A DNA stretch of 64,000 nt from Ophiostoma sp. CBS 140.51 (GCA_029298735.1 JANSLP010000015.1:62001-126000); one strand, 5' to 3'; counted from the stretch's first letter, positions 23,095 through 35,700 are shown. Notes: generated by a model not told the origin, from the letters alone. A program made the numbers and translations.

Positions 23095-25808
23095 ATGGCT
23101 GCCACCCGCTTTTTCCGTTCCGGAAACGACAGCTCCAGCGAGAGCAGCTCCGACGAGGAGGAACTCTACTCGGAAGAGGAGGAGGAGCTCGACGAGGTCG
23201 ATGACGATGATGATGAGGACGACGACGATGACGACGACGACGATGATGATGATGACTCGGAATCGGATTCGGACTCTGACAGCGACAAGCCGAGGGGTGC
23301 CAACGCTTTCTTGCTGGACGCCGACTCCGACTCGGGCAGCGATGAGGAGGAGACCACCGCCAAGGTGAAGAGCGCCAAAGACAAGCGGTTCGACGAGCTC
23401 GATGCCACGATCACGGCGATTGAGAACGGCCAGAAGATTAACGACTGGGGCTCGATTTCGACTGGTGAGTGCTCCGCGTTTTGGGCTATTAGGCCCCTGA
23501 TTTTGATTTGAGTGTTGGTGGTGGCAGACGCGATGACTCAATACTAACGCGTCTCTTGACAGAATTCGACAAGCTCAACCGCCAGGCCGAGAAGCTGCGC
23601 CAGGGCTCCAAGGCCCCCAAGCTCTACATCAAGGCCGTTGCCGACCTCGAGGATTTCCTCAACGAGTCCATCTCCATGCAGAAGGTCTCCCTCAAGAAGA
23701 TGAACGCGACCAGCGCACGTGGCCTGAACGCCGTCAAGCAGCGCATACGCAAGGTCACCAAGGAGTACCAGAGCCAGATCGACGAGTACCGTGCCGACAA
23801 GGATGACTTTATGGAGTCCGACGAGGAGGAGGCCGCGCCGGCGCCAAGAAGACCCGGTGTCGCCCAGGTGCAGTTCGCCCCCTCAGCCGACGAGGGTGAC
23901 GACGAGGGCTTCTCGACGGTTGTGGGCAAGGGCGGCCGTGTTGTTCAGTTCACGCCCGAGGGCATCTTCAAGCAGCTGCGGACAATCATGGAGACCCGCG
24001 GTAAGAAGAACACCGACCGGCCAGAGCAGATTAAGATCATGGAGAAGCTCAACGAGATTGCCGTGACGCCCTACCAGCAGATCCGCGTCCTCCTGACGCT
24101 CGTCTCGGCCCGTTTTGATTTGGGCTCGGGTGCTGCCAGCTTCATGCCCCTCGACCACTGGAAGGCGGCCGAGAAGGAGCTGGGCCAGCTGTTCAAGATC
24201 CTCGAGAAGAACAAGGAGTACATTGTCATTGAGCACGCCGAGGAGTGGGACGACGACGACAAGCCGCCTACCCTAGAGGCCGGTCAGAAGTACATCAAGA
24301 TTCCCGGCAGCATCGTCTCGTACGTTGAGCGCCTGGACGACGAGCTGGTCCGCTCGCTGCAGAATATTGACCCCCACACCTCCGAGTACATTGACCGTCT
24401 GCAAGACGAGGGTGCCCTGTACAACACCATTGTTCTCGGCCAGCTTTACTACGAGACCCTCCGCAAGGACGCGTCTCTCGAGATCCCCCAGGAGAGCCTG
24501 AACCGCATCGTCATGCGGAGACTCGAGCACATCTACTTCAAGCCTGCCCAGGTCGTCAAGATCCTGGAGGAGAACAGCTGGAAGGCCGTCACCAGCGGCC
24601 TCGACTCGGCCATTTCCCCCCGTGCCGAGTCCAGCGAGCCCTCGGGTCTGCTCAACGTGCTGTGCGGCTACCTGTTTGCCAACAGCGAGGGCATCATCCG
24701 CGCCCGTGCCATGCTGTGCCAAATCTACTTCTTGGCGCTGCACGACGACTACTACCGCGCCCGTGACATGATGCTCATGTCGCATCTGCAGGAGACGATC
24801 AACAGCTTCGATGTGCAGTCGCAGATTCTGTACAACCGGACGCTGGTGCAGGTCGGCCTGTGCGCGTTCCGCAAGGGCCTCGTTTACGATGCGCAGAACA
24901 CGCTGCAGGAGATTTGCGGCAGTGGCCGCCAGAAGGAGCTGCTCGCCCAGGGCGTCATGATCCAGCGCTACAGCCAGGTCACGCCCGAGCAGGAGCGCAT
25001 TGAGAAGCAGCGCCAGCTCCCCTTCCACATGCACATCAACCTGGAGCTGCTGGAGTGCGTGTACCTGACGTGCAGCATGCTGCTCGAGATCCCGCTGCTG
25101 GCACAGACCGGCTCGTCGCCCGACATCAAGAAGCGCGTCATCAGCAAGACGTACCGCCGCATGCTCGAATACCACGAGCGCCAGATCTTCACGGGCCCGC
25201 CGGAGAACACGCGCGACCACGTGATGCAGGCGTCCAAGACGCTAGCGGCCGGCGAGTGGAAGAAGGCGATTGAGTTCATCCACAGCATCAAGATCTGGGA
25301 GCTGATGCCCCAGTCCGACAGCATCAAGGCCATGCTGGCCAAGCAGATCCAGGAGGAGGGCGTGCGCACGTTCCTGTTCACCTACGCTCCCTTCTACGAC
25401 ACCCTGGCCCTGGAGACGCTCAGCAGCATGTTTGAGCTGGAGACACACAAGATCTCGGCCATCATCAGCAAGATGATTAGCCACGAGGAGCTGGCTGCCG
25501 CCCTCGACCAGGTCAAGCAGACCGTCATCTTCCGCAAGGGCGTCGAGCTCTCGCGCCTGCAGAGCCTGGCTCTCACGCTGTCCGACAAGGCCAGCGCACT
25601 TACGGAGTCGAACGAGCGGACACTGGAGCAGCGGACACAGGGCTCGGCCAACGCGTTTGACCGGCAAGGCGGCCGCGGCCGCGGCGGTGGACGCGGTGGC
25701 GGTGCACGGGGCGGCCGGGGAGGCGCTCGTGGCGGCGGCAACACGCAACGGCAGGCTGGTGGCACGCAGTTCACGGGCGGCGCACTGGGCGCAGCTGTCC
25801 GGGCTTAA
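23095..25808 (+). CDS. NIP1: Translation initiation factor eIF3 subunit c (NIP1)
   Basis: PCI-domain core subunit of eIF3, which binds the 40S subunit and recruits eIF1 and eIF5. Exons 23095-23464 and 23563-25808; the 98-nt intron has GTGAGT, ACTAAC and CAG and joins DWGSIST to EFDKLNRQAEKL. 871 aa, usual for the family. N-terminus: Ser/Asp-rich with an uninterrupted run of about 20 Asp/Glu (23190-23260) and DSES/DSDS casein-kinase-like sites. The middle is alpha-helical (MPLDHWKAAEKELGQL, YYETLRKDASLEIP). The PCI region ends LSSMFELETHKISAIISKMI...LDQVKQTVIFRKGVELSRLQ. The C-terminus is an RGG box (GGRGRGGGRGGGARGGRGG), a likely RNA-contact and arginine-methylation segment. The ATG follows a C/T-rich leader, and no earlier in-frame ATG was found. 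Confidence 0.95.
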
Positions 25809-26123
25809 GCGTGCTGTATGCTTGTGCTTGTGCTTGATGTCTCTTTTCTTTAGGGTGTTTGTTCAATAGTTTAATCGTTTTTCTTTCCCTGTCTTGTCTT
25901 CACTTTTTCCATTTGTCTCAATTTTATGTTTGGGGATCTAGGTCATCAAAAAAAGGATTGCACTGAGACGAAACTCGGGTGTCTCTTTTTTTTCCTATGG
26001 CAGTTTTCTATTGCTGTCATGTGAGAGCGGGAGAGAGATATCTCATGGAAAAAAGCATGAAAGGCGCGACTTGGGTACGTTTCTGTTCTTGCCGTGGTTG
26101 TCGGTTTTATTCCAAGCGAAGAC

Positions 26124-26139
26124 ATATCACGTGCTCTTC
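26124..26139. promoter_or_regulatory. CACGTG-containing 16-mer, copy 2
   Basis: Same 16 bases as 22727-22742, about 620 bp upstream of the CIA84-like start. A further CACGTG lies at 30737-30742 upstream of RSM18. Confidence 0.45.
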
Positions 26140-26575
26140 TGTTTGTAGTTTGAAAACAAGTCTGAAAAAGGAAGGAGGCGCTGCATCGTGATGATAGATG
26201 CCCGGAAAACAAAACGGCGATGTTAGAAAAAGCAGTGTCTTTAGTGCGAAAATTTATATGTCATGATCCAATTATTGCAGAAGTGTAAAGTGCCAGCATT
26301 TTTTGTAGTGTCGATACTGGGGACTGTAATTGCACACAAATGTCAAAATGCGGGCAATTCCAGCCGCTGTAACTGGCTGGCGCCAAGGCAGGAAGGACCC
26401 AGCGGCGGAGTTTGGCGCGGCAGAAAAACACGGCCAAAAATGAACTCCCCCAATTTGGAACGACATCCCAAAGGTCCACCACCGACGACCTACGACCGGC
26501 GCCCGTTTTTCTGAGCCACCACCCCTCTGCTGGAGCACTGTCTACGATCACAACGACCAATTGATACCGCTAGCC

Positions 26576-26587
26576 ATGCAGAGGTGA
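26576..26587 (+). promoter_or_regulatory. Minimal upstream ORF (MQR-stop), overlapping a splice donor
   Basis: ATG CAG AGG TGA starts 180 bp before the main ATG. Bases 26584-26589 form a consensus donor GTGAGT; splicing to the AG at 26664-26665 would change the peptide to MQSPPA-stop. Either way a short uORF precedes the CDS if transcription starts upstream of 26576. Confidence 0.4.
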
Positions 26588-26755
26588 GTTTATGCACCGG
26601 ATTTACACGCAGCCCGCACCCAGACGTCTTCCGGCCGGCCAAGCTCACTCTTTTCTCCCCCGCAGTCCGCCCGCATAGCTTTTGTTTTCTTCTCTCTTGA
26701 TCTCCCACCCCCGGCTCTTCTCACCTCGGTCCGAACAATCCCCCCGGCAGCAACC

Positions 26756-29519
26756 ATGCGGTCGCACCTGGCGGCGCGCAATGCGTACAGGCGCTGCCTC
26801 GTACACGGCCGCGCCGAAACCCATCTTGCCGTCTCGTCTGTGACGTCAACATCGACCTGTTCCTTTTCGACCTCACGAAGCGCCTCTACTACGGCCCCGA
26901 CGGCATCCTCTAGCTGCTCGCAGCACCCTCCACGATACTCTAGACGCTTGACGACTGCAGACACAATATCCAGACCTACAACTCGAACCTTCTCGACAAC
27001 ATCCAGGCGAACGTTTATCGGCGCTCTCCGCAAACCTGCGCCCCGCGAGCTCAAGGAGCAGCATGTCGAGCCCGGCTACGATGTCCTCCTGCAGTTCCGT
27101 ACCACTGTGACCGAAGACACTCGCCGACCGCCACACGATGACCTGATCCAGGCGTTCCGCGACTTCTTTGCGTACAAATACCAATATGGCAAGCGGGTCA
27201 ATGCGACACAGGCGCAATGGTTTCGCAGGCTGTACCAGTACCTGCGGAACGAAGGCCAAGATCTGGAGGAGCAAGGGCAGCCGCAACAGCAGCAGCCGGG
27301 CCAACTGGGGCAGCAGTGGATACGCAGGAGTGACGGTATCGCCGCCGACCTAGACCTAGACGACCTGCGGGCTGCCCGTGAAGCTCTGGCAAAACCGCCC
27401 AACAGCGCAGCCGACACAGCCGCGGCGCGCGACCACCTGGAGATGTGCCGTGACATTTACACCGAACTGCGGCAGCGCAGAGCCTCCACGCCGCTCGACT
27501 TTAAGAGGCACATCTTTATCCTGTGCCAGTACGGCGCGTCTGTCGAAGCGGCCGAGCTCTTGCATAAGTACTGGTTTTCAGGCCAGCCCGTATCTCCCCT
27601 CACAGCCAAGTCGGCCGCACCGTCTACGGAGGCTGGCGAGCAACAATTACAGCCACAACAATCCGACAGCAGCAAACGGTCACGGCGTGACAAGGAGCTG
27701 TGGGTGCTGGTGCTGCAAGGCCTGGCCCGCGAAGGCCGCGAAGAGGCGCTGCTGGCCGAGGCCAAGGCTGCCCAAGACGCCGGCCTCGAGTACATGCCAC
27801 TCTTCCACGAGATCATGACCACCTTTTACGCACGGCAAAACAACTACGCCAAGACAAGAGACTGGTTTACGAACCCCATTGCCAACCGGGGACAGGCGAC
27901 GGCACAAACCTATGCTGAGCTGCTCGCCTTTTCGCAGCGCACAGGCGGCGACAACCCCACCGAGAAGCAAAAATGGATTCAAACAACGTTCCAAAACCTG
28001 TGCGATGCCAACCCGGCCAAGGACGTCTGGGACGTCATCTTCCAGTGGGCCGTGGTGTCGCTGGGCAAGGGTGTCGACGAGATCCGACACATGATTGCCA
28101 CCATGGTCAAGCACAATGGCAACCGGCCCAACATGGCGCCCGACGCGACGACCGTCAATGGTCTGATTCGTGTGGCCGCCGCCAAGGGTGACGTCCTGCT
28201 GGCCGAGCGGTTCGTGCAGCTGGGTGCCGCGCCCGAGAGCGCCGATGGCCTCGACATTGCCCCCGACGCGCACACATTTATTCTGCAGCTCGACTACCGC
28301 GTCGACGCCAATGATTTGAGTGGCGCCTATGCGTCGTATATGCACCTCCAGAGCATTGACTGTCCCGACGAGGAAGACGCCCCCGTCACCAACAAGTACA
28401 TCCGCGCGCTCTGCTCCACGGCCGACGCGGTCATGGCCAAGACGGGCGACACCAAGAACAGCACGCAGCGCATCCGCGATGTCCTGGACACGGCGGAAAC
28501 CCGCCAGGTGGCGCTCGAGCCGGCCACGGTCGTGTCGCTGTGCATGACGTTTTTCGGGAGTGACCAGCAGTTTGAGGTCATTGACGTGCTCTCTGTACAC
28601 GCCATGCAGTACTCAGTGGACGAGCGTGCGGTTGTGCGCGAGGCGTTTGTGGACTACATTGTCGACCGCAGGCGCAGCAGCACGGCCCGCGCCTGGGACG
28701 CCTACTCCTTGCTACGGCAGTATTTCGCCGAGACACCGCCCGCCAGCCGTGTGCGCGTCATGGACGGATTCTTCCGCCGCCGCCGTCCGGACATGGCCTG
28801 CTATGTCTTTGGACATATGCGGGGGGCCAACGATCCAGCACTGCGGCCCACGGCTGACCTGTACGTGCGCTGTTTGGAGGGCCTGGGCCGCTACCCTGAC
28901 GAGACGGGCCTCAAGATGGTGCACAACATGCTCAAGATGGACACGCGCGTGCAAATGGACACACGGCTGTACAATGCACTAATGCTGGCGTATGCGTCGA
29001 GTGGTGACCGGTCGCGGGCACTGGACTTTTGGACCGAGATTGACGGGTCTGTCGAGGGTCCCTCGTATGCCAGTCTGGCGATCCTGTTCTACGTCTGCGA
29101 GGGCCTGCCGTTTGGCGATGCGACGGCACGCTCGGTGTGGGCCAAGATGCAGCGCATGGAGGTGGACGTGCCGCCAGATGTGTTTGATGCTTACAGTAGT
29201 TCGATTGCCGGCCAGGGCCATATTGAGGAGGTGCAGAAGCTGATTACGGGTATGGAGAAGAGCGTCGGGTACGGGCCGACATTGACAACGTAAGTGACCC
29301 TACACTGGGCCAAGCAAATATTTATCGTTCAACCTTTGCTAACAATACAGACTCGGCCTTGCTTGCAACGCTCTGCCTGGCCAGGACCTGCAGGCGTCGT
29401 TTGCCGACTGGGCCGCTGCCGAATACCCCGACCTTTGGGCCCAGGTGAAGAAGCGCGGATGCACGGCCAACATTGACGGTCTGCGTAGGTACAAGATCAC
29501 ACGAGAGATGAAGGCATGA
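26756..29519 (+). CDS. Mitochondrial PPR protein, CIA84-like complex I assembly factor
   Basis: 900 aa. Exons 26756-29289 and 29351-29519; the 61-nt intron has GTAAGT, GCTAAC and CAG. The N-terminus is Arg/Ser-rich without acids (MRSHLAARNAYRRCLVHGR, then Ser/Thr-rich to FSTTSRRTF), typical of a mitochondrial targeting sequence. The body is helical with PPR-like units, e.g. YMPLFHEIMTTFYARQNNYA, ATTVNGLIRVAAAKGDV and TRLYNALMLAYASSGDRSRA. The HVEPGYDVLLQFRT...HDDLIQAFRDFF block resembles, as I recall it, the fungal complex I intermediate-associated protein CIA84, needed for the membrane arm; this name is from pattern memory, and an RNA-binding PPR such as CYA5 is the alternative. It converges with RSM18 across a 219-bp gap holding AATAAA-like signals (about 29562). 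Confidence 0.7.
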
Positions 29520-29738
29520 ACGACCAATATAGAAGTGGAACGCAAAAAACTGTACATAGACAAAAATAAAGCAAAAAGCAAAAACGGGGCAGCATGCTAT
29601 AACAACTTTGCGAAGAAACGGGAGAGCGGTTTTACAATATAAAAAGTCATGTATCTTGGGATCTTTTTTTTCCTATACTATACAATACACCAGGGCTTTC
29701 CTGCCCTGCTATCATCAACCACCATCTCAGCCACGCTT

Positions 29739-30574
29739 CTACCGTCTTCCCCGACTGCCGCCGCTCGGCGAGTACGCCGGCCGCGCCGCCTGTGTCATGG
29801 CCAGAATCTCGGGGTGCTTGTGCGTGCTCGGGTGGAAACCCATGCCAATCGACCGCCGAATCGCCCGCGCCATCCGCCGCTGGTTCACGGGGCGCAGCAT
29901 CGTGTCCGAGCTGTGCCGGATCCGGCCCATGCTCGTCACGTACTCGGAAATCATGCTAAAGTTGCGGTACTCGTCCAGCGGGTTGATGCCCACCAGGTCT
30001 ACCGTGTCCATTTCCAGCACCCAGGGGTCCGACCAATCGCTCTGTTGAACCGGGTTCAGGTCGCGCGGCGAGTAGATTTCGCCCGTGTTGAACTTGCGGT
30101 GCAGATGGCGCGCGTAGTCGTCTGTCGTCTTGCGCTCCGTCATCTTCTCGAGTGCCGTGCGCTTCTGCTCCTCGCGACGCTCGTGCATGCGGCGGCGGGT
30201 TTCGCTGTCGAACAGCACACGGCTCAGGGCGGCGTTGGCGTCGCTGCGGGGGCCGTAGCGCTGGGGGGCTTGCTGGCCAGTTCCGGTCGGGGCGGCCTGG
30301 GAGCCTGGGGCGGCCGAGCCGGGCCGGGGACGGCCGGTCTCGTTGCTGTCGAGGTTGAGGAAGGAGGCGCCGCTCGAAGGAGGTGTCCGGGCTGGGGCAT
30401 GTTAGCATATAACAGTCGAAACGTCGTGGGAGAAGGTCGTAACATACGAGGAGCTGCCAGGCGGGCACTGCTGTGCAGCGAGGCAACGGCAACCCGCGGC
30501 GCGGTCGAGCCAGCAAAGATGCTGCTGCAACGGCTCGCGGCTGCCGCAAGGGTTGTTGGTAATCTTGCGGGCAT
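29739..30574 (-). CDS. RSM18: Mitochondrial small-subunit ribosomal protein bS18m
   Basis: 259 aa. Exon 1 is 30448-30574 and exon 2 is 29739-30391; the 56-nt intron has GTATGT, GCTAAC and CAG. The presequence MPARLPTTLAAAASRCSSIF is Arg/Ala-rich, fitting mitochondrial import. After a Pro/Gly/Ser-rich linker comes a helical region (SETRRRMHERREEQKRTALEK) and then the bS18 core: NFSMISEYVTSMGRIRHS and LRPVNQRRMARAIRRSIGMG, the conserved rRNA-binding helix. It ends SPSGGSRGRR. The ATG at 30574 is the first in frame. A CACGTG lies about 165 bp upstream. Neighbour to another mitochondrial gene, convergent. Confidence 0.88.
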
Positions 30575-32549
30575 CGTGTGTGGTTGTGAGGCGGCAATGG
30601 GTGGGAACACGACCGGCTTAAACGTCTGTCGTTCGACAATTGTAGCTTTTGGCAGCCGCGACAATTTTTTGGACTGTTGGATGCCAATGCGCTAGCCTGT
30701 TTTGGATAGTGGTCCACATCAACTTTTGTCAAAAGTCACGTGTCCACGGTTTGGTGAACATCAACAAACGCGACAGCATGAGCAAGAGCAGCTCAATGGC
30801 GAAGAAATGGTAAACTACTGATATTACTACTTTTACTACATAAATTTAAGACTCGTGCATGATCTGAAGATTTTTTTTTCTTGACGTAGCTAGAATGAGT
30901 AGGTTGCTATCTAGTCCACATCGCGATCACTGCTTGCGGCAAACAACGTCAATATGAGTTTAGGAAATGCCCTTCATGGCTCCGTAACAATTGGAACTGA
31001 ATGTATACCATCATGTCCCTAAATGGTTACTTTAAGACAAGAGGCTCTCAGTTTGCTTTTTTATTTTATTTATTTTTCAATTCATTTTTGTAAATACTAT
31101 TTTTTTTCGCGAAAATATTTGTCATAAAAATGAATAGTGTTTGAGGTCAAAGATTTAACAAAAAATCACAATGCAATTAATATTCCATAACAAAATCATT
31201 GCCTGTTGAGTTTCACTCGTAAATATAACCACACAGCAAAAGCTGAAGCACACAGCAGAATGAAAGACACGAGTGGCTACCTCACACCTGATAGTTTGGT
31301 CAGCCTTGTGACGTCGCCGTCTTACTCTGTGACATCGTATGGGGCCCCATCAGATCATCAGACGGTGGCTTTGGACGGTTGATTTCAAACACTGGACTGT
31401 GGTATCTCAGCATATGCTGATGTCGGGCGTCTCCTTATGCTCGTATTTTCGAGCCCCTTCGGGTGTCTGCATTTGCCTTGCGTGTGGAGTACGGAGTACT
31501 GCCGCTGGTGCTACTCCGTTTCTCGCCGACAATGGTTTGCCTCCAAAAGAGGAAATGTACCAAAACTCATCAGACGGAAAGAATAACTGTACAACTTTAC
31601 ACATAGCATGGCAAGAGATTGCGTGAGGTTCTCCTTTTACTGGGGACTATAGTGTTGACACGATCTGACCGTCAGGCGCTTATGGAGCGTCCGCTGGGTA
31701 GTTCTTTCCTCGACAGTGTACGCGTACTACAAGTCACGGCAGGTGCAGTGAAGTCATAGGCAGGGGATGGTCAATTATAAAAACGGAATTTTGATCAATT
31801 TCTGTCTGAAAGAAGAAGAAAAGAGCAGAGTTGAAATAAAACTGGCTACCTGAGAAAAAGCTAAACTGTGTGATGGTACATCTTTGGAAGAGATATGGAG
31901 GGGCATTCGGGGGGTATATGAAAGGAGAATTTCGCTGAAAATGGATCGTGAAAGTAAGAGCAGTCGTGAAAATGAAATGGAAAATGCAAAAAAGACAGAA
32001 AAAGAGCACGCTCCGGTTTCGCCGCCGTCCAGTCGTCCCAGTCGTCCCAGTCTTATTTTCCGTTGATGAAAACACCGAACAAAAGAAAGGAGAAAGAGAA
32101 AAGGAAAGTACTCCGAAGAGACGTTTTTGCCGTCACATTCTTGTCCGTTTTGTCGTTCTGGTGTTTTGTGTCCTGTTGACCTGTTGACCGCCGCCATCCG
32201 GCCCTTTTTGCCTAGCTGCCTATTGACAAGGCAAGCGTAACGCCACAAGTAAAGGAAATAGAGGAAAGCAACGCGTAAATTCCGAGTTGAAAATCATGCG
32301 CCTCGCCCGACGTCAGGGCAAACGAAAGCAGGAACGTAAAGAAGGCAAAGTCGAAAAAAGAGAGAGAAGCAGATGACAGAAAAACTGGAAACGCCGTCTT
32401 GGTCTTGTGCCGTTTGTGCAGTTTGTGCGGTTTTGCGGTTTGTGCGCGTGGGGGCGTCGCTGTGTGGGAAGCGCGCTTTTCCGGTGGGTTCCGAGGTGCG
32501 TGTAAGTCAGGCTGGTAAGCCTGCTTTCAGGGCAGGCCTGAGTCTTCGC
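30575..32549. other. Spacer with AT-rich core
   Basis: RSM18 promoter at the left (CACGTG at 30737-30742). 30830-31230 is strongly AT-rich, with T and A runs and no open frame of note. 31730-32250 is purine-rich on the plus strand. A 9-bp tandem, CAGTCGTCC, occurs twice at 32030-32047. No gene or transposon recognised. Confidence 0.55.
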
Positions 32550-32705
32550 CTACAGACACTTCTGGCACTGAACGTGCGAGCAGCTCGTACAAGTGTTGCT
32601 AATGACAAACACACCACCGCACATGTGGCAGTGGACGGCGTAGACGCTCATGGTCGGCTGGGGCTTTGCGTGAGCAACAGTGGTGGTAGTAGCAGAGTCG
32701 CCCAT
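32550..32705 (-). CDS. 51-aa Cys-rich zinc-finger-like small protein
   Basis: A short intronless gene read as MGDSATTTTVAHAKPQPTMS followed by VYAVHCHMCGGVFVISNTCT and SCSHVQCQKCL. Six cysteines form three CxxC pairs (C26/C29, C39/C42, C47/C50) with H25, H27 and H44 nearby: enough ligands for one zinc ribbon or two zinc sites. The start context CACCATGG is a strong fungal Kozak match, and the TAG at 32550-32552 follows directly after the last pair. No signal peptide or membrane segment. I do not recognise the family. A coding origin is favoured by the clustered CxxC pattern in a frame opened by an ideal start, in otherwise non-coding DNA. It has 5' flanks of nearly 6 kb shared with the divergent Vint gene. 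Confidence 0.6.
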   Translation of the reverse strand: MGDSATTTTVAHAKPQPTMSVYAVHCHMCGGVFVISNTCTSCSHVQCQKCL

Positions 32706-35700
32706 GGTGAAGGTAGGTGGGTTGTTGGGTTGGTTGAAGTAAAAAGTTTTGTGTGGAGGTCGAGATTGTAAGCGTGATTGTTTAAGTGGTCGTCGTGGAT
32801 GTTGCGAAAGCGAACAAATGGAGTGTAAAAATGTGTAAGAGAGTAAAGTGTAGGAGGAAGAAGAAAAAGAGAAGGAGAAAAATATCTAGAGATGGGGGAA
32901 CAAAGAAGTTAAATACATTGCAGTCGCGAGCAAGGAAAAAAACAGAAGGGAACAAAAAGAGAAAGAACGGACGGGGGAAGGGGCTCTGGCTCCAGCCGCA
33001 TTAGGAGGGAAGGTGTGGCCTGCTTTCTGCTTTGCTGGAAAAGTGCAGAAACCGACGACAAGATCATATTGGCAATGGAAATAGTTCATACAATAAACTG
33101 ACGAATGGATGTGAGCCAAGACTGGCAGGGCTCGAGGGGGGGCTATTGGGGAAGGACAAGGCCAGCCAACGAGAGTGCGTGAAAAGCGAAAAAGACAATA
33201 ATAACCTTGACCAAGGTTTGACAAGCGCCCTGAATTCCGGTACTCGCGCTGTTTTTGGGTGGTCGCTCTTTCACCTTTTTTTACAGACGGCCCTGCCTCT
33301 CCCGGAAAAACGTGGGCAGATGGGCAGATGGCAGGTAATAGTAGGCAATCGTGGAGTGGCAAATAGTCAGAGCCAGGAGAGACTGAGACGAACGACTACC
33401 AAATCACTGTCTGAGGAAGGAACAATGGGCGAGTGCGAGTGAAAAATGAGCGAAAATGGACAAAATGACGCCAGAGGACGCCAGCAAAAGACCAAGCAGC
33501 CAAAGGTCTAAGAACGCCAAGACAAAGAGCAATCGAGGAACGCGCTTTTCAAGGAGAGAAAGTGCGAACAAAGGCAGTCACGACGGGGTGATCTTTCCCT
33601 GTGAGGAAGAACAAGGAAGAACATACGAGTTGAGTCGTGCACTGGTGGTGTGGCCGGTATGACAAAAAAAGAGGAGGAAGGAGCCAGAGAATGGCATTAC
33701 AAGAAGCTATTACGGATGGGCGGCGGCGGCCACTTGTGAGCCGAGCGAGTTGAAGCCTTGTCCTTATGGGAGAGACAAGAGTAAAAAGACACTGGGAAAA
33801 TGAGTGCAGAAGGCACACAAAAACGGTGGGATGTTGGCTTGTTCTCCGCTAATACTGTCGCGCTGTTGATGGCAGACAATGGGGGGCACGGGGCCCGCGC
33901 TTTCCTTTTAGTGGATTGCTTTCCCCGGATTTCACACCACTGGAGTTTGGGGGAAGTGACCCAGGAGCCCGAGAAAGCCCGTGGACCACACCACCATCAT
34001 GGCAAAAAATGAAGCTGCGGAGGTTAATTTCACATTGTGATGCAGCGCTAGACGGAGTTGAAGGAGGCTCGGAGCCGTTTGAAGGGTTCGGAGACCTTGG
34101 AAAAGGAGTTTCTGGGGAGCGCTTGGGGATGACTCGGAATGCTGCCTGTTCATTGCGAGAGGCAAAAAGACCCTGTTTTGTCGGGGTAAATAGATGAGTG
34201 GGCGAAAAAGACGAGAAACGACCAATAAGAAAGCGACCTCCTGGTCTGGAGATCATTGGGAGCATGGGCACGAAAAGCAGGGTTCAATGGCAAAAGAGAG
34301 CAGAAAGCGCCAGTCAAGGAAGTGATCACAGGAAACTGGGGCGAAACTTTTCAGAAGCCTCCGATAAATGCTCTTCTCCTCACATCTTTCCTTGGTCGAC
34401 TTGGTGGCGACTCTGCATGCACAGCGGCTGCAGGCGAAACAACTTCATGGAGGGGACCCTGAGCCAAGTGAACAAACAACGAGAAAGCTAACAAGAGAGC
34501 TTTGTAGTTCCAACAAACCCCCACTGGCGGCAGACGAAGCGTGGGGATGTGCAGGACCGGTGGGTGGCACCGCGCGGGCGATAGAGCGAGCCACTGGGGT
34601 TCACCGGTATTTTTCAGCCTGCATCGCTGCATCTCACGATGCAGAGCAACAGGCCCAAGAAAGAAGGGAACCAACTCGGCGCCAAGACCGCAAAGGTCAA
34701 ACAAAGAAGGCGAGGAAGGCCGTGGAATGACTCGAATGAGTATAAAGAGTAGCCCACGATGTGAAACGAGGTCCAACACTCCCCAACCCACCGGGTGAAT
34801 ACGGAAACGTGAGAGCAGTGACGAAAGAGGTTGATTAAGGTGAGCAATCAGCAGATACGAGGGCGAGAGAACCCCAGCCAAGCTTTCCCGACGAGCAATC
34901 TTGGACCATCTCTCTCTGTTGGAGGGCCAGGTGACCATTCCGAAAGAACGCGCCAAACTGCCAACCAACAGGAAAACACGAAACGTCCCTTCTTCTCCAA
35001 CAACAGCCTGGTGAAGAAAGAGGAAAAAGGGGGCAATTTCAACGAGAAGGAGTCAATCAGGATCGTGGCACGCGAAATGGTCGTAGTCAGACACCACCTA
35101 TCCTGTCGCTGGTGTTATTTCTGTTCATTGTGAGTCGTTCCAGCACTGTCTGCCGGCGCTGTGTTTCCCCGCATCTGGTTTGGGTGTTCTGGGCGATCCA
35201 AGCTATGACGCACCCGCGCATGCTGGGGAGGATACCTGAATCTACCCAATGGGCTTGCACGGACGCGCTGCTACCGCGACGAATGCAAAATGACGATGCC
35301 CAGAGATTTGAGGCTGTGTGAAACTATGCCATCACTGGGTTACATGTGCAAAAGGGCAAGAGGGCAAAAGGCTACACAGAAACCAGGGCAAAGTCTCGTG
35401 ACCTCGTGATGCCCTGGTTTTCATTGTGGCAGAGTGCAGGAGAAAACAAAAAAGAGGAAAACATACCCACCAGGGCATGCCTTGGTTTTGAGTGAGGCAG
35501 GGCTTACATTGTTGTGTAAGTATGACTCAAAGTGACGATATTGTTGAGTGGCAGAAGAAATGATGGAAAGAGAGGGGAAGAAGAGAAAAGGCAAAGAAAC
35601 CCATGACTATCCAGCAAGATGGTGAGATTTATTGCTCGTTCGATGTGCGACGGAAGCTCGTCGCCTGTGTTAGTTGCTTTGTTTTAGCTCTCACAAATGC

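Larger units (their letters stand above)
25809..26755. other. Spacer: eIF3c 3' flank and CIA84 promoter
   Basis: Pyrimidine-rich 3' flank after eIF3c (25820-25930), no conserved frame, then the promoter of the PPR gene with a CACGTG 16-mer (26124-26139) and a short upstream ORF at 26576. Confidence 0.6.

Noticed and set aside
24273..25220. 315-codon minus-strand frame opposite eIF3c, and a similar one at 27680-28600 opposite the PPR gene
   Set aside because: Antisense shadows of real exons with no recognisable domain.
30830..31230. AT-rich block as a RIP-mutated transposon
   Set aside because: No residual transposase or reverse-transcriptase frame, terminal repeats or target duplications could be seen; a TA/CA dinucleotide index would be needed.
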